From the NCBI GenBank assembly GCA_020052415.1, contig JAGVPB010000013.1, forward strand, positions 124,001-188,000: DNA of 64,000 bases, read 5' to 3'. Shown piece after piece: positions 55,570 through 63,197 of this stretch (position 1 is its first letter; every line of letters begins with the position of its first letter). The notes under the pieces were generated by a model. It was not told the origin of the DNA, made no database searches, and saw only the letters and a list, made by a program, of their open reading frames with translations. Made by a program: the position numbers and the translations under genes. This DNA is from Bacteroidales bacterium. Its GTDB lineage: Bacteria > Bacteroidota > Bacteroidia > Bacteroidales > JAADJA01.

Positions 55570-57018
55570 ATGAGTTTAAAGGAAAAATCACAGGGTAAAT
55601 TGGTCCAGTCGCTCGGCTTGTTTTCAGCTTTTATTCTTACAGTCAGCTCAGTGGTAGGATCAGGAGTTTACAAAAAAGTAGCTCCCATGTCAGCAGAATT
55701 ATTATCGGCCGACTGGGTGATCATCTGCTGGGTACTCGCCGGGATTATTACTCTTTTCGGAGCTTTGAGCAATGCAGAGGTGGCTGGTTTACTTGCCGAT
55801 TCAGGTGGTGAATATGTCTATTTCAAAAAGATCTACAATAAATTCTTTGCCTTTATTTTCGGCTGGACAACCTTCACCGTGATACGTTCGGCTGCAGTGG
55901 CATCAATAGCCTACGTTTTTGCACATTCATTCAATACATTAATAATATTGCCCACTTTACCTGATTCACTCACACAGGTCTCGATCCTTGGTATTTTTTC
56001 TCCGTTTGATAACTTTGGCGTTAAAGTACTGACTGTTTTACTGATCGTCGGTCTTTCATACGTTAATTACAGGGGTTTGAAATTTGGAGAAGGGTTAAGC
56101 AAGTTCGTGCTCCTTATCGTAGTGATCAGTATTTTCCTTATAATTATTTCCGGGTTAACGATTGGTGGAGGCAGCCTTCATAACTTCAATACACCTGCTG
56201 CCGGATTTGTCCATCGCCCTTTCTTTTCTTCAGGATTTATCCAGGGTATTTTTGCTGCGATGCTGGCTGCATTCTGGGCTTATGAGGGCTGGAGTGCTAC
56301 CGGATATATCGGTGGTGAAATTAAAAATCCTTACCGGAACCTGCCTCTGGCGCTTGTTCTTGGAGTCCTGTTTACCATGTTGCTGTATGTCACAGTTAAT
56401 TTCACCTACCTATACGTTTTGCCAATAGATGAATTGATTTCTGTGCATTCGTCTCAAAATACGATTGCGGCTGTAGCTGTAGTCACAAAATTTCTGGGAG
56501 AAACGGGTGGAATTTTCATTGCCGTACTGGTTTTGATAACTACTTTCGGTTGTACCAATGCCACTTTACTCGCCCCGCCAAGATTATACTATGCAATGGC
56601 AAGAGAAGGGTTGTTTTTCAAATCTGCATTCCACATTCACCCGAAATATAACACCCCATCCAAGGCAATTCTGATTCAGGCTGTATGGTCTTCAATACTC
56701 GTTTTTTCAGGAAGTTTCGACCAACTAACAGACATGCTGATCTTTGCTGCTTTTATTTTTTATGGAGCCACAACGCTCGGGGTTTTTATATTGAGAAAGA
56801 AAATGCCTGATGCCCACCGTCCCGTTAAAGCCTGGGGCTATCCGATTGTACCGGCGCTTTTTATCATTTTCTGTATTACACTGATATTGGTTACTCTCGT
56901 AGGAAAACCGCGCGAAGCTTTAATAGGACTGGCACTTATCGCAAGCGGCCTGCCTTTTTACTGGTTCTGGAACCGGAATAAAATATCAGACAATACTAAG
57001 ATCACCACTAAAAAGTGA
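55570..57018 (+). CDS. APC-family amino acid permease
   Basis: The 482-residue protein has 12 membrane helices. The family's helix-1 glycine motif is SSVVGSGVYKKVAPMSAELL (about 24-43). Further matches are VAGLLADSGGEYVYFKKIYN, AFWAYEGWSATGYIGGEIKNP, and AMAREGLFFKSAFHIHPKYN with TPSKAI. It is likely an amino acid or polyamine transporter of the LAT-like branch. Substrate is undetermined. It is three bases after the flippase gene. Confidence 0.92.
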   Translation: MSLKEKSQGKLVQSLGLFSAFILTVSSVVGSGVYKKVAPMSAELLSADWVIICWVLAGIITLFGALSNAEVAGLLADSGGEYVYFKKIYNKFFAFIFGWTTFTVIRSAAVASIAYVFAHSFNTLIILPTLPDSLTQVSILGIFSPFDNFGVKVLTVLLIVGLSYVNYRGLKFGEGLSKFVLLIVVISIFLIIISGLTIGGGSLHNFNTPAAGFVHRPFFSSGFIQGIFAAMLAAFWAYEGWSATGYIGGEIKNPYRNLPLALVLGVLFTMLLYVTVNFTYLYVLPIDELISVHSSQNTIAAVAVVTKFLGETGGIFIAVLVLITTFGCTNATLLAPPRLYYAMAREGLFFKSAFHIHPKYNTPSKAILIQAVWSSILVFSGSFDQLTDMLIFAAFIFYGATTLGVFILRKKMPDAHRPVKAWGYPIVPALFIIFCITLILVTLVGKPREALIGLALIASGLPFYWFWNRNKISDNTKITTKK

Positions 57019-57044
57019 GGAATACAGGACTAATGATTAAACAG

Positions 57045-57087
57045 CATTATTCCATTTTTCCATCATTCCACAATTCCATTATTCCAC
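57045..57087 (+). repeat. CATTATTCC word repeat (CATTCC family, copy 2)
   Basis: About 40 bases of ATTCC words (CATTATTCCATTTTTCC, ATCATTCCACAATTCC, ATTATTCCACC) lie between the convergent permease and secreted-protein genes. They match the blocks at 1470-1560 (other strand) and 63021-63115. Confidence 0.65.
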
Positions 57088-57178
57088 CGAAGGAGCGTCT
57101 TTGGAGAACTATTCCAACTCCAATTACTAGATCTTATTATTACAGAAGCTTTGTGGATTAAGCGATGAATCTCGGTTC

Positions 57179-58438
57179 TTAAGTTTTCTGCTTTTTCTTT
57201 TTAGCTGCCGGGAAAAGTACATTATTCAGGATTAACCTGTACCCCGGAGAGTTCGGGAATAAATCAAGATCGGTGGCAGGATCACCCACAAAATGCTGGT
57301 AGTCTTCAGGATCGTGGCCGGCAAGAAATGTCCACATGCCTTTGCCAAATTCCCCATGAATATATCTTGCCTCGTCAAGGGCTTTGCTTTCGCCCATGAT
57401 TAAAACATTGGATTTCACAGTTTGCTTTCTGAAAGCCGTGGTCTGACCCATAAATCCTTTGATCAATTGGGTATGATCCTGGCAAAGCATGGTAGGAACC
57501 GGATCCCATTTGGCCGAAAACTCGAAAAGTGAAAAATAATCATTCAACGGATTCAACACCCGGCGGGCAGGATCAATATCAATGGTTGAAATTTCATATT
57601 CATAAGGGTTTACACTGAGAGTAAAATTCTGGAACGCAAAACATTTCGAGTAATCGAGTTTTTGCTGGGCGTTCGGATCACGAGGATCTCCGTCAAACAT
57701 GAAGTCACATATATCAATTCCTTCGGCTGCCAATGCAACATCGTAACTATCGGGCGCTGAGCACATCGAAAACAAGTAACCACCGCCGGCTGTAAAGTCC
57801 CTGATCATTTTAGCTACAGCTAACTTACATTGAGAAACTTTACTGAATCCAAGCTTTTGAGCAATTTCTTCATTGGCTTTTACATCTTCTCTGTACCAGT
57901 CAGCATCTTTGTAGCGGGCCCAGAATTTTCCATATTGCCCGGTAAAATCTTCATGATGCATGTGAAGCCAATCGTACAATGGCAAAACACCAGCAATCAC
58001 TTCCTCATCATAAACTACATCGTATGGAATTTCAGCATAAGCCAGAACAAGGGTAACGGCATCGTCCCAGGGCTGTTTGTTTTTTGGCGAATAAACTGCC
58101 ATCTTCGGGGCTTTTTGCAGCTTGACATCATCCATGTTCACCTGCGGATCGGCAATTTCAACTAAAATTGCCGAATACTGTGCATCAGCAATGATCTGAT
58201 AGGTTACTCCGCGTATAACACATTCCTTTTCAATCAGATCATGATAAGGGCACATGAAACTACCGCCCTGGTAATTCAGCAACCAATCAACCTCAACTTC
58301 CTGTTGCAGTATCCAATAAGCAATGCCGTAAGCCTTTAAATGGTTTTGCTGTGAATCATCCATAGGAATAAGCAGGTATGCGGCTTTCAGATAGGTTAAA
58401 ATTAAAAGAAGAATAATTGTAAAAAGAAATTTTTTCAT
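57179..58438 (-). CDS. exported protein of unclear function (database entries call it asparagine synthetase B)
   Basis: The 419-residue protein has a signal peptide (KKFLFTIILLLILTYLKA). The middle shows PLYDWLHMHHEDFTGQYGKF and GGGYLFSMCSAPDSYDVALA, which has a GxGGG...SMCSA arrangement like the nucleophile elbow of class I glutamine amidotransferase-like folds. Family members in Bacteroidota are often named asparagine synthetase B, but I see neither the N-terminal Cys-2 glutaminase nor the ATP pyrophosphatase PP-loop. The name is not supported. The tail KKKKQKT is basic. The gene is alone, with dnaB 108 bases upstream. Confidence 0.75.
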   Translation of the reverse strand: MKKFLFTIILLLILTYLKAAYLLIPMDDSQQNHLKAYGIAYWILQQEVEVDWLLNYQGGSFMCPYHDLIEKECVIRGVTYQIIADAQYSAILVEIADPQVNMDDVKLQKAPKMAVYSPKNKQPWDDAVTLVLAYAEIPYDVVYDEEVIAGVLPLYDWLHMHHEDFTGQYGKFWARYKDADWYREDVKANEEIAQKLGFSKVSQCKLAVAKMIRDFTAGGGYLFSMCSAPDSYDVALAAEGIDICDFMFDGDPRDPNAQQKLDYSKCFAFQNFTLSVNPYEYEISTIDIDPARRVLNPLNDYFSLFEFSAKWDPVPTMLCQDHTQLIKGFMGQTTAFRKQTVKSNVLIMGESKALDEARYIHGEFGKGMWTFLAGHDPEDYQHFVGDPATDLDLFPNSPGYRLILNNVLFPAAKKKKQKT

Positions 58439-58546
58439 TCAGAAAGTTTAGTTTCAAACGGAATTTCTCTACATTATATTATTATAGAACTTTAACGGAT
58501 GAAACACCTCGGGTCAATCTCAGGAAAATTAAGAATTTGGTACCCT

Positions 58547-60097
58547 CTAAAATGGCTGATCTTCTTCAGGTGAGTCATTCATTTTCGATGGAACCGTGTA
58601 AGTGTTTTCACTCGGATATTCATAATCAGATGGCATAACGCCTGAAGTTTCAGGATAACCACCTTCATAATCTGTGAATTTCGCAAATTTATCTATGAAC
58701 TGAAGTTTAACTTCAGCAAGCGCTCCGTTTCTGTGCTTGGCAATAATAAGTTCAGCCAGCCCACGCGTAGAATTTCCAAGTTCATCCTGCTCCAGTTTAT
58801 AGTACTCCGGCCTGTAAATAAAGCAAACAAGATCGGCATCCTGTTCAATGGCGCCGGATTCGCGAAGGTCGGAAAGGATAGGCCGTTTTGATCCTGCACG
58901 TGTTTCAACCGACCGGTTCAGCTGAGATAGTGTAATGATAGGTACATTCAGTTCTTTTGAAAGCGCTTTTAAAGACCGTGAAATTGTGCTGATTTCCTGC
59001 TCGCGGTTTCCCTTGTTTTTACTTTCTTCTCCGGTTGACATCAATTGTATATAATCAATAATGACTATTTGAATATCATACTGTGCTTTTAACCGCCGAC
59101 ATTTTGCACGCAACTCAAAAATGGAAAGAGCCGGAGTGTCGTCAATAAAAATAGGTGCATCCACCAGTTTACCGATTTTGGCATTGAGTTGTTCCCATTC
59201 ATAATTTTCAAGATTGCCTTTTTTCAATTTATCAGCCGATAAATGGGTCTCACTTGAAATAAGTCGGGTTACAAGTTGCACTGAGGACATTTCAAGAGAA
59301 AAGATGGCAACCGGAATATTGAAATCCACACCGATGTTTCTTGCCATTGAAAGCACGAAAGCTGTTTTTCCCATACCCGGCCGTGCTGCAAGTATGATCA
59401 AATCCGATTTTTGCCATCCTGCTGTAACCCTGTCAAGGTCAGTAAAACCCGAAGGAATTCCGCGGAGGTTGCCTTCATGATTGCGGGCTGATTGAATATC
59501 TTTTATCGCTTCAGTAACGAGGGATTGCATGCTGTCGAATTTTCTCCTGAAATTATTTTCGCTTACAGCAAACAGTCCTTTTTCAGCTTTATCCAATAAG
59601 TCAAACACATCAGTCGTATCTTCAAAGGCATCTTTAATGATCTCGGATGAAATGCGGATTAATTCGCGCTGGATATACTTTTGCGTAACGATCCTTGCGT
59701 GATATTCAATATTTGCAGATGATGCAACCCTGTTTGTAAGCTGGGTAATAAAGTAAGCTCCGCCAACAAGTTCGAGTTCACCGGTTGATTTTAATTCATT
59801 GGTCACCGTAAGAATATCTACCGGTTGTGATTTGGCAAAAAGGCGGTGAATGGCATTGAAAATTATTTTATGTGATTCCTTATAAAATGCATCAGACTTC
59901 AGAATATCTATTACTGTGGTAAGAGCATTTTGCTCCAGCATCAAAGCTCCCAGCACTGCTTCCTCAAGGTCCACTGCCTGTGGTGGTACACGGCCATGTT
60001 CAGCCAGCCCCTGAATCAACATGCTTTTTTGAATGCGCTTTTTAACTTGATCCTGTATATCAGACTGCTTGCTAATGTTTTTTTCCTGTTCCTCCAT
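58547..60097 (-). CDS. dnaB: replicative DNA helicase DnaB
   Basis: DnaB is the hexameric helicase that unwinds DNA at the fork. The 516-residue protein has the N-terminal domain (VPPQAVDLEEAVLGALMLE, about 37-55), a linker, and the RecA-like ATPase domain with Walker A AARPGMGKTA (237-246), EMSSVQLVTRLISSE, Walker B IVIIDYIQLMS, LSQLNRSVETR and the arginine-finger block LIIAKHRNG. A ~30-residue acidic tail follows. There is no intein. A promoter lies only four bases upstream. Confidence 0.96.
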   Translation of the reverse strand: MEEQEKNISKQSDIQDQVKKRIQKSMLIQGLAEHGRVPPQAVDLEEAVLGALMLEQNALTTVIDILKSDAFYKESHKIIFNAIHRLFAKSQPVDILTVTNELKSTGELELVGGAYFITQLTNRVASSANIEYHARIVTQKYIQRELIRISSEIIKDAFEDTTDVFDLLDKAEKGLFAVSENNFRRKFDSMQSLVTEAIKDIQSARNHEGNLRGIPSGFTDLDRVTAGWQKSDLIILAARPGMGKTAFVLSMARNIGVDFNIPVAIFSLEMSSVQLVTRLISSETHLSADKLKKGNLENYEWEQLNAKIGKLVDAPIFIDDTPALSIFELRAKCRRLKAQYDIQIVIIDYIQLMSTGEESKNKGNREQEISTISRSLKALSKELNVPIITLSQLNRSVETRAGSKRPILSDLRESGAIEQDADLVCFIYRPEYYKLEQDELGNSTRGLAELIIAKHRNGALAEVKLQFIDKFAKFTDYEGGYPETSGVMPSDYEYPSENTYTVPSKMNDSPEEDQPF

Positions 60098-60101
60098 GCC
60101 T

Positions 60102-60109
60102 CAAAAATA
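60102..60109 (-). promoter_or_regulatory. -7 box directly before dnaB
   Basis: On the minus strand TATTTTTG (60109-60102) ends four bases before the dnaB ATG at 60097. Transcription would start at or next to the start codon, so the message may be leaderless. Confidence 0.5.
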
Positions 60110-60212
60110 AACCAGAAATAATGAGTTCCTGATTTTTTAAACGTTTTTATTTATGAACATAAATTTGAAATTTTAAAAATTTTTCAACAAGTTAATGTTA
60201 ATATTCTTTTGC

Positions 60213-60244
60213 TTTGATCCGATCATTTAATATGAATAAATTTG
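60213..60244 (+). promoter_or_regulatory. promoter of the FAH-family gene
   Basis: TTTG (60213-60216), 20 bases, TAAATTTG (60237-60244): the best full match to the Bacteroidota promoter in the window. It covers the TTG at 60242, so the real start is the ATG at 60287. Confidence 0.7.
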
Positions 60245-60286
60245 CCTGCTGTTCTTTTAAACATTCCATTAAATATTAAGCACAAT

Positions 60287-60898
60287 ATGAAAATCTTTTG
60301 TATCGGCCGCAATTATGCTGAACATGCCAGGGAACTCAATCATCCGTTGCCTGCTGCTCCTGTTTTTTTTATGAAACCAGATACCAGTATCGTGATCAGA
60401 AACCGGCCATTTTTTTATCCTGAGTTCTCAAATGATATTCAGCATGAATTGGAACTTGTTATAAAATTATGTAAAAACGGCAAACACATCCAGGAAAAAT
60501 TCGCGCACACCTATTACCATGAAATCGGATTGGGAATTGATTTTACAGCACGTGATCTGCAACAATCATGTAAGAAAAACGGATTACCCTGGGAGATCGC
60601 CAAGGGATTTGATCAATCGGCTCCGGTAAGTAAAATGATTCCTCTGAAAGATCTGGAGAATCCAAAGGCAATCCCCTTCCACCTCGATTTGAATGGAAAA
60701 ACCGTACAGGAAAGCAATTCGACCGAAATGATTTTTTCAATTGATAAGATAATCACCTACATCTCGAAATTTATTACAGTGAAAATGGGTGACCTTATTT
60801 TCACCGGAACCCCGGCAGGTGTTGGGCAGGTTAAAATAGGCGATCATCTTGAAGGATATCTCGGACAAAAGAAATTACTGGATTTTTACGTGAAATAG
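60287..60898 (+). CDS. fumarylacetoacetate hydrolase-family protein
   Basis: From ATG 60287 the protein has 203 residues: MKIFCIGRNYAEHARELNHP, FFMKPDTSIV, the metal-binding acidic pair in ELELVIKL, GIDFTARDLQQSCKKNGLPW, GFDQSAPVSKMI and FTGTPAGVGQVKIGD. This is the complete FAH core, which in related proteins hydrolyses acylpyruvates or decarboxylates oxaloacetate with Mg2+. The specific substrate is unknown. A longer frame starting with TTG 60242 is excluded by the promoter. Confidence 0.92.
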   Translation: MKIFCIGRNYAEHARELNHPLPAAPVFFMKPDTSIVIRNRPFFYPEFSNDIQHELELVIKLCKNGKHIQEKFAHTYYHEIGLGIDFTARDLQQSCKKNGLPWEIAKGFDQSAPVSKMIPLKDLENPKAIPFHLDLNGKTVQESNSTEMIFSIDKIITYISKFITVKMGDLIFTGTPAGVGQVKIGDHLEGYLGQKKLLDFYVK

Positions 60899-60938
60899 TT
60901 AAATCCATTCACAGAGAAGAAAGAAAAAATGATTGAGC

Positions 60939-61424
60939 TTACTTTTTATTTTTTTTCACCAGAACAACGCTATATGCAGCTATTCCTTCCTGACGGCCGG
61001 TAAACCCTAATTTTTCAGTTGTTGTCGCTTTAATTGAAATATCATCTTCGGTAAGGCCGGTAGCGGCAGCCAGCGCCTTTTTCATGAAAGGAATAAATTC
61101 TGATATTTTCGGTTTTTCGAGACTGACTGTTGAATCTATATTGCTGATGGAATATCCGTTTTCGCTTGCCATACTGCAAACTTTCGATAATAATACGGTG
61201 CTTGCTATATTTCGATAGGTCTTATCAGTATCAGGAAAGTGAAAGCCGATATCCCTCATATTTAAAGCTCCGAGAATCGCATCGCAAATCGCATGGATCA
61301 GGACATCAGCATCCGAATGCCCGACAGCTCCTTTTTCAGATGGGACTTTAACTCCGCCAATCCACAGATCAGCGTCTTCAACGAGTCTGTGTACATCGAA
61401 TCCGAATCCAACTTTAACTTTCAT
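60939..61424 (-). CDS. ispF: 2-C-methyl-D-erythritol 2,4-cyclodiphosphate synthase
   Basis: IspF cyclises CDP-methylerythritol phosphate in the MEP pathway. The 161-residue protein has the metal ligands in GFGFDVHRL (D10, H12), GHSDADVLIHAICDAILGA, DIGFHFPDTD, then NIDSTVSLEKPKI and the C-terminal KATTTEKLGFTGRQEGIAAY. Length is normal for the stand-alone enzyme. The terminator of porV lies just upstream of it on the same strand, so ispF needs its own promoter; none was identified. Confidence 0.96.
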   Translation of the reverse strand: MKVKVGFGFDVHRLVEDADLWIGGVKVPSEKGAVGHSDADVLIHAICDAILGALNMRDIGFHFPDTDKTYRNIASTVLLSKVCSMASENGYSISNIDSTVSLEKPKISEFIPFMKKALAAATGLTEDDISIKATTTEKLGFTGRQEGIAAYSVVLVKKNKK

Positions 61425-61477
61425 ATTTTTTCCAGGTTGAAATACAGAAAACCGTTACAAATTAACGAATAATTGCA

Positions 61478-61515
61478 AAAACAAAAAAGGCCAGTACTAT
61501 GAAGTATTGACCTTA
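61478..61515 (-). terminator. intrinsic terminator of porV
   Basis: Read on the minus strand, AAGGTCAATACT and AGTACTGGCCTT form a 12-pair stem (with two G-T pairs) around a TCAT loop (61515-61488). TTTTTTGTTTTTG follows. This is the clearest Rho-independent terminator in the window. It lies 31 bases after the porV stop. Confidence 0.85.
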
Positions 61516-61546
61516 ATTCATAATGCTATTTCTATGCGAGCACTAT

Positions 61547-62746
61547 TTAATTCTGACTTTTAAATCCATCAAAATCGAAAGTCAGAGTAAAGCGAAGTGT
61601 ATTGGCTAAAGGGTTTTGTTGTTCGGTTGGGATCAGATAAGAAAAATCAAGCCCGAATACATTATATCTTAGACCGACTCCCAGAGTGAAAAATTGTCTT
61701 CCGCCTTTCATCATGCTTTCGTGAAAATATCCACCTCTTACGCTAAACTGTTTTGCATACCAGTATTCTGCTCCCAACACCCAGATGATTTCCTTCATTT
61801 CTTCACTGAAGCCTCCCGGTGCGTCGTAAAACGACTGGTACATACCTTTAACAACTGACACATCGTCTTCCATACCATCAATGACAATATAATTCCCTTC
61901 CACATCGGCAGAATCAGATCTGATAGGTGGAGTAGGTACAAGCAGTTTATTCAGGTCAATCGAAAACCTGATCGAATTGAATTCATCAATATTCATAAGC
62001 CATGAAGGGCCAATCCTAAGGTTTGTCGGAATAAAATCTTTATAGGAATCATCATTCGAATATGAAATCTTCGACCCGATATTTGTGATTGCGATTCCGA
62101 AACTAACTTTTGATGATTCGAGCCATGCGATTGTCAGATCATCGGTATAAAAAAATGCAACATCGGCAGCAATAGAAGTTCCCGCCTTAGTAGTTGTTCC
62201 CTGTACAACCTGACCCTGAGTTAAATTTGAATAAATAAATCTTCCTGCGACAGCACCTGATATCTTCTCAGAAAATTTTCTTGAATAAGCTGCATCAATT
62301 GAAAATTCATTTGGTCGGGCATTAAGATAATTGTACCCTTCCTCATCTGTGAAGGCAATTTCACCCAATGAAAAATATTTTAACGATGCTGCTACCGTTG
62401 ACCGGTCGTCAATTCTTTTGTATCCGCTGAGATATGCAAGGTTGATATCGGGAACCAATTTTTTCAGCCAGGGACTGTATGAAACCGAAAAACCAAAATC
62501 CTTATTGATAAAAGCATATTTTGAAGGATTCCAATGCATTGAAGTTGCATCAGGTTCAGTTGCAGCACCCAATTCTCCCATTCCACCCGACCTGGCATCA
62601 GGTCCGATCCCTACGAATGGGACTGCAGTTGTTATTGTATTTCGGGTGAGCTGTTGCCCGTTAAAAGTTGTATCCATCGGATTTTGTGAGATTGTAATTC
62701 CAATGGTAAATAAAACTCCGGAAATAATTAAGGAAAGTCTCTTCAT
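61547..62746 (-). CDS. porV: type IX secretion outer-membrane protein PorV (LptO)
   Basis: PorV is the outer-membrane barrel that carries T9SS cargo from the translocon to the sortase. The 399-residue protein has a signal peptide, then NTITTAVPFVGIGPDARSGG and GMGELGAATEPDATSMHWNP (about residues 35-75), the PorV/FadL-like N-terminal blocks. A barrel ending FDFDGFKSQN follows. PorU is not adjacent within this window. A promoter TACCTTTG lies at 62791-62784 and the terminator follows the gene, so porV is probably transcribed alone. Confidence 0.92.
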   Translation of the reverse strand: MKRLSLIISGVLFTIGITISQNPMDTTFNGQQLTRNTITTAVPFVGIGPDARSGGMGELGAATEPDATSMHWNPSKYAFINKDFGFSVSYSPWLKKLVPDINLAYLSGYKRIDDRSTVAASLKYFSLGEIAFTDEEGYNYLNARPNEFSIDAAYSRKFSEKISGAVAGRFIYSNLTQGQVVQGTTTKAGTSIAADVAFFYTDDLTIAWLESSKVSFGIAITNIGSKISYSNDDSYKDFIPTNLRIGPSWLMNIDEFNSIRFSIDLNKLLVPTPPIRSDSADVEGNYIVIDGMEDDVSVVKGMYQSFYDAPGGFSEEMKEIIWVLGAEYWYAKQFSVRGGYFHESMMKGGRQFFTLGVGLRYNVFGLDFSYLIPTEQQNPLANTLRFTLTFDFDGFKSQN

Positions 62747-62783
62747 AAAATAAAAACGGATATTAATTTTTTTTAAAAGTGTG

Positions 62784-62791
62784 CAAAGGTA
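62784..62791 (-). promoter_or_regulatory. -7 box of porV
   Basis: Minus-strand TACCTTTG (TAnnTTTG), 37 bases before the porV ATG at 62746. A TTTCG lies about 23 bases further up in place of TTTG. Confidence 0.5.
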
Positions 62792-63020
62792 ACGATATTT
62801 TATTTCAGATATTGCGAAAAATTTTTGAAGCAGGGAACCATATAATTCAGTAATAATAATAATGTAAAAATCTTTTCATAATAATTCAACCGCTTTACCT
62901 ATTGACTTGAAATAAACTGTCAATTCACTTTTTTATTGTAATTCTATTCTTTTCCCTATGAAAAAAATAAAAGCTTATTTTAATAAAAAATCAAAACATA
63001 TCCTGAAACTCAAAATGTCA

Positions 63021-63115
63021 ATCCATTATTCCAATTTTCCATTATTCCATTCTTCCAATATTCCATCCTTCCAATATTCCATCATTCCATCATTCCATTA
63101 TTCCCTTCTTCCAAT
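63021..63115 (+). repeat. CATTCC word repeat, copy 3
   Basis: About 95 bases are built from ATTCC, CTTCC and ATTATTCC words (ATTCCATCATTCCATCATTC is the most regular part). The block is in the 451-base gap between the divergent porV and guaB genes. The rest of that gap is A+T-rich, with one promoter at each end and no supported gene. Confidence 0.75.
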
Positions 63116-63167
63116 TTGCTCCAGTATTAAGTTAATGTAAACCTACCTGGCAGCCAACATTTTTATC

Positions 63168-63175
63168 TACTTTTG
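63168..63175 (+). promoter_or_regulatory. -7 box of guaB
   Basis: TACTTTTG fits TAnnTTTG, 22 bases before the guaB ATG at 63198. No clear -33 element. Confidence 0.5.
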
Positions 63176-63197
63176 CCGTACTTAATAAGTATTCATT

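Noticed and set aside
62958-63140. 60-codon frame between porV and guaB
   Set aside because: Most of it is the CATTCC word repeat (IPSFHYS words). No promoter or ribosome site belongs to it.
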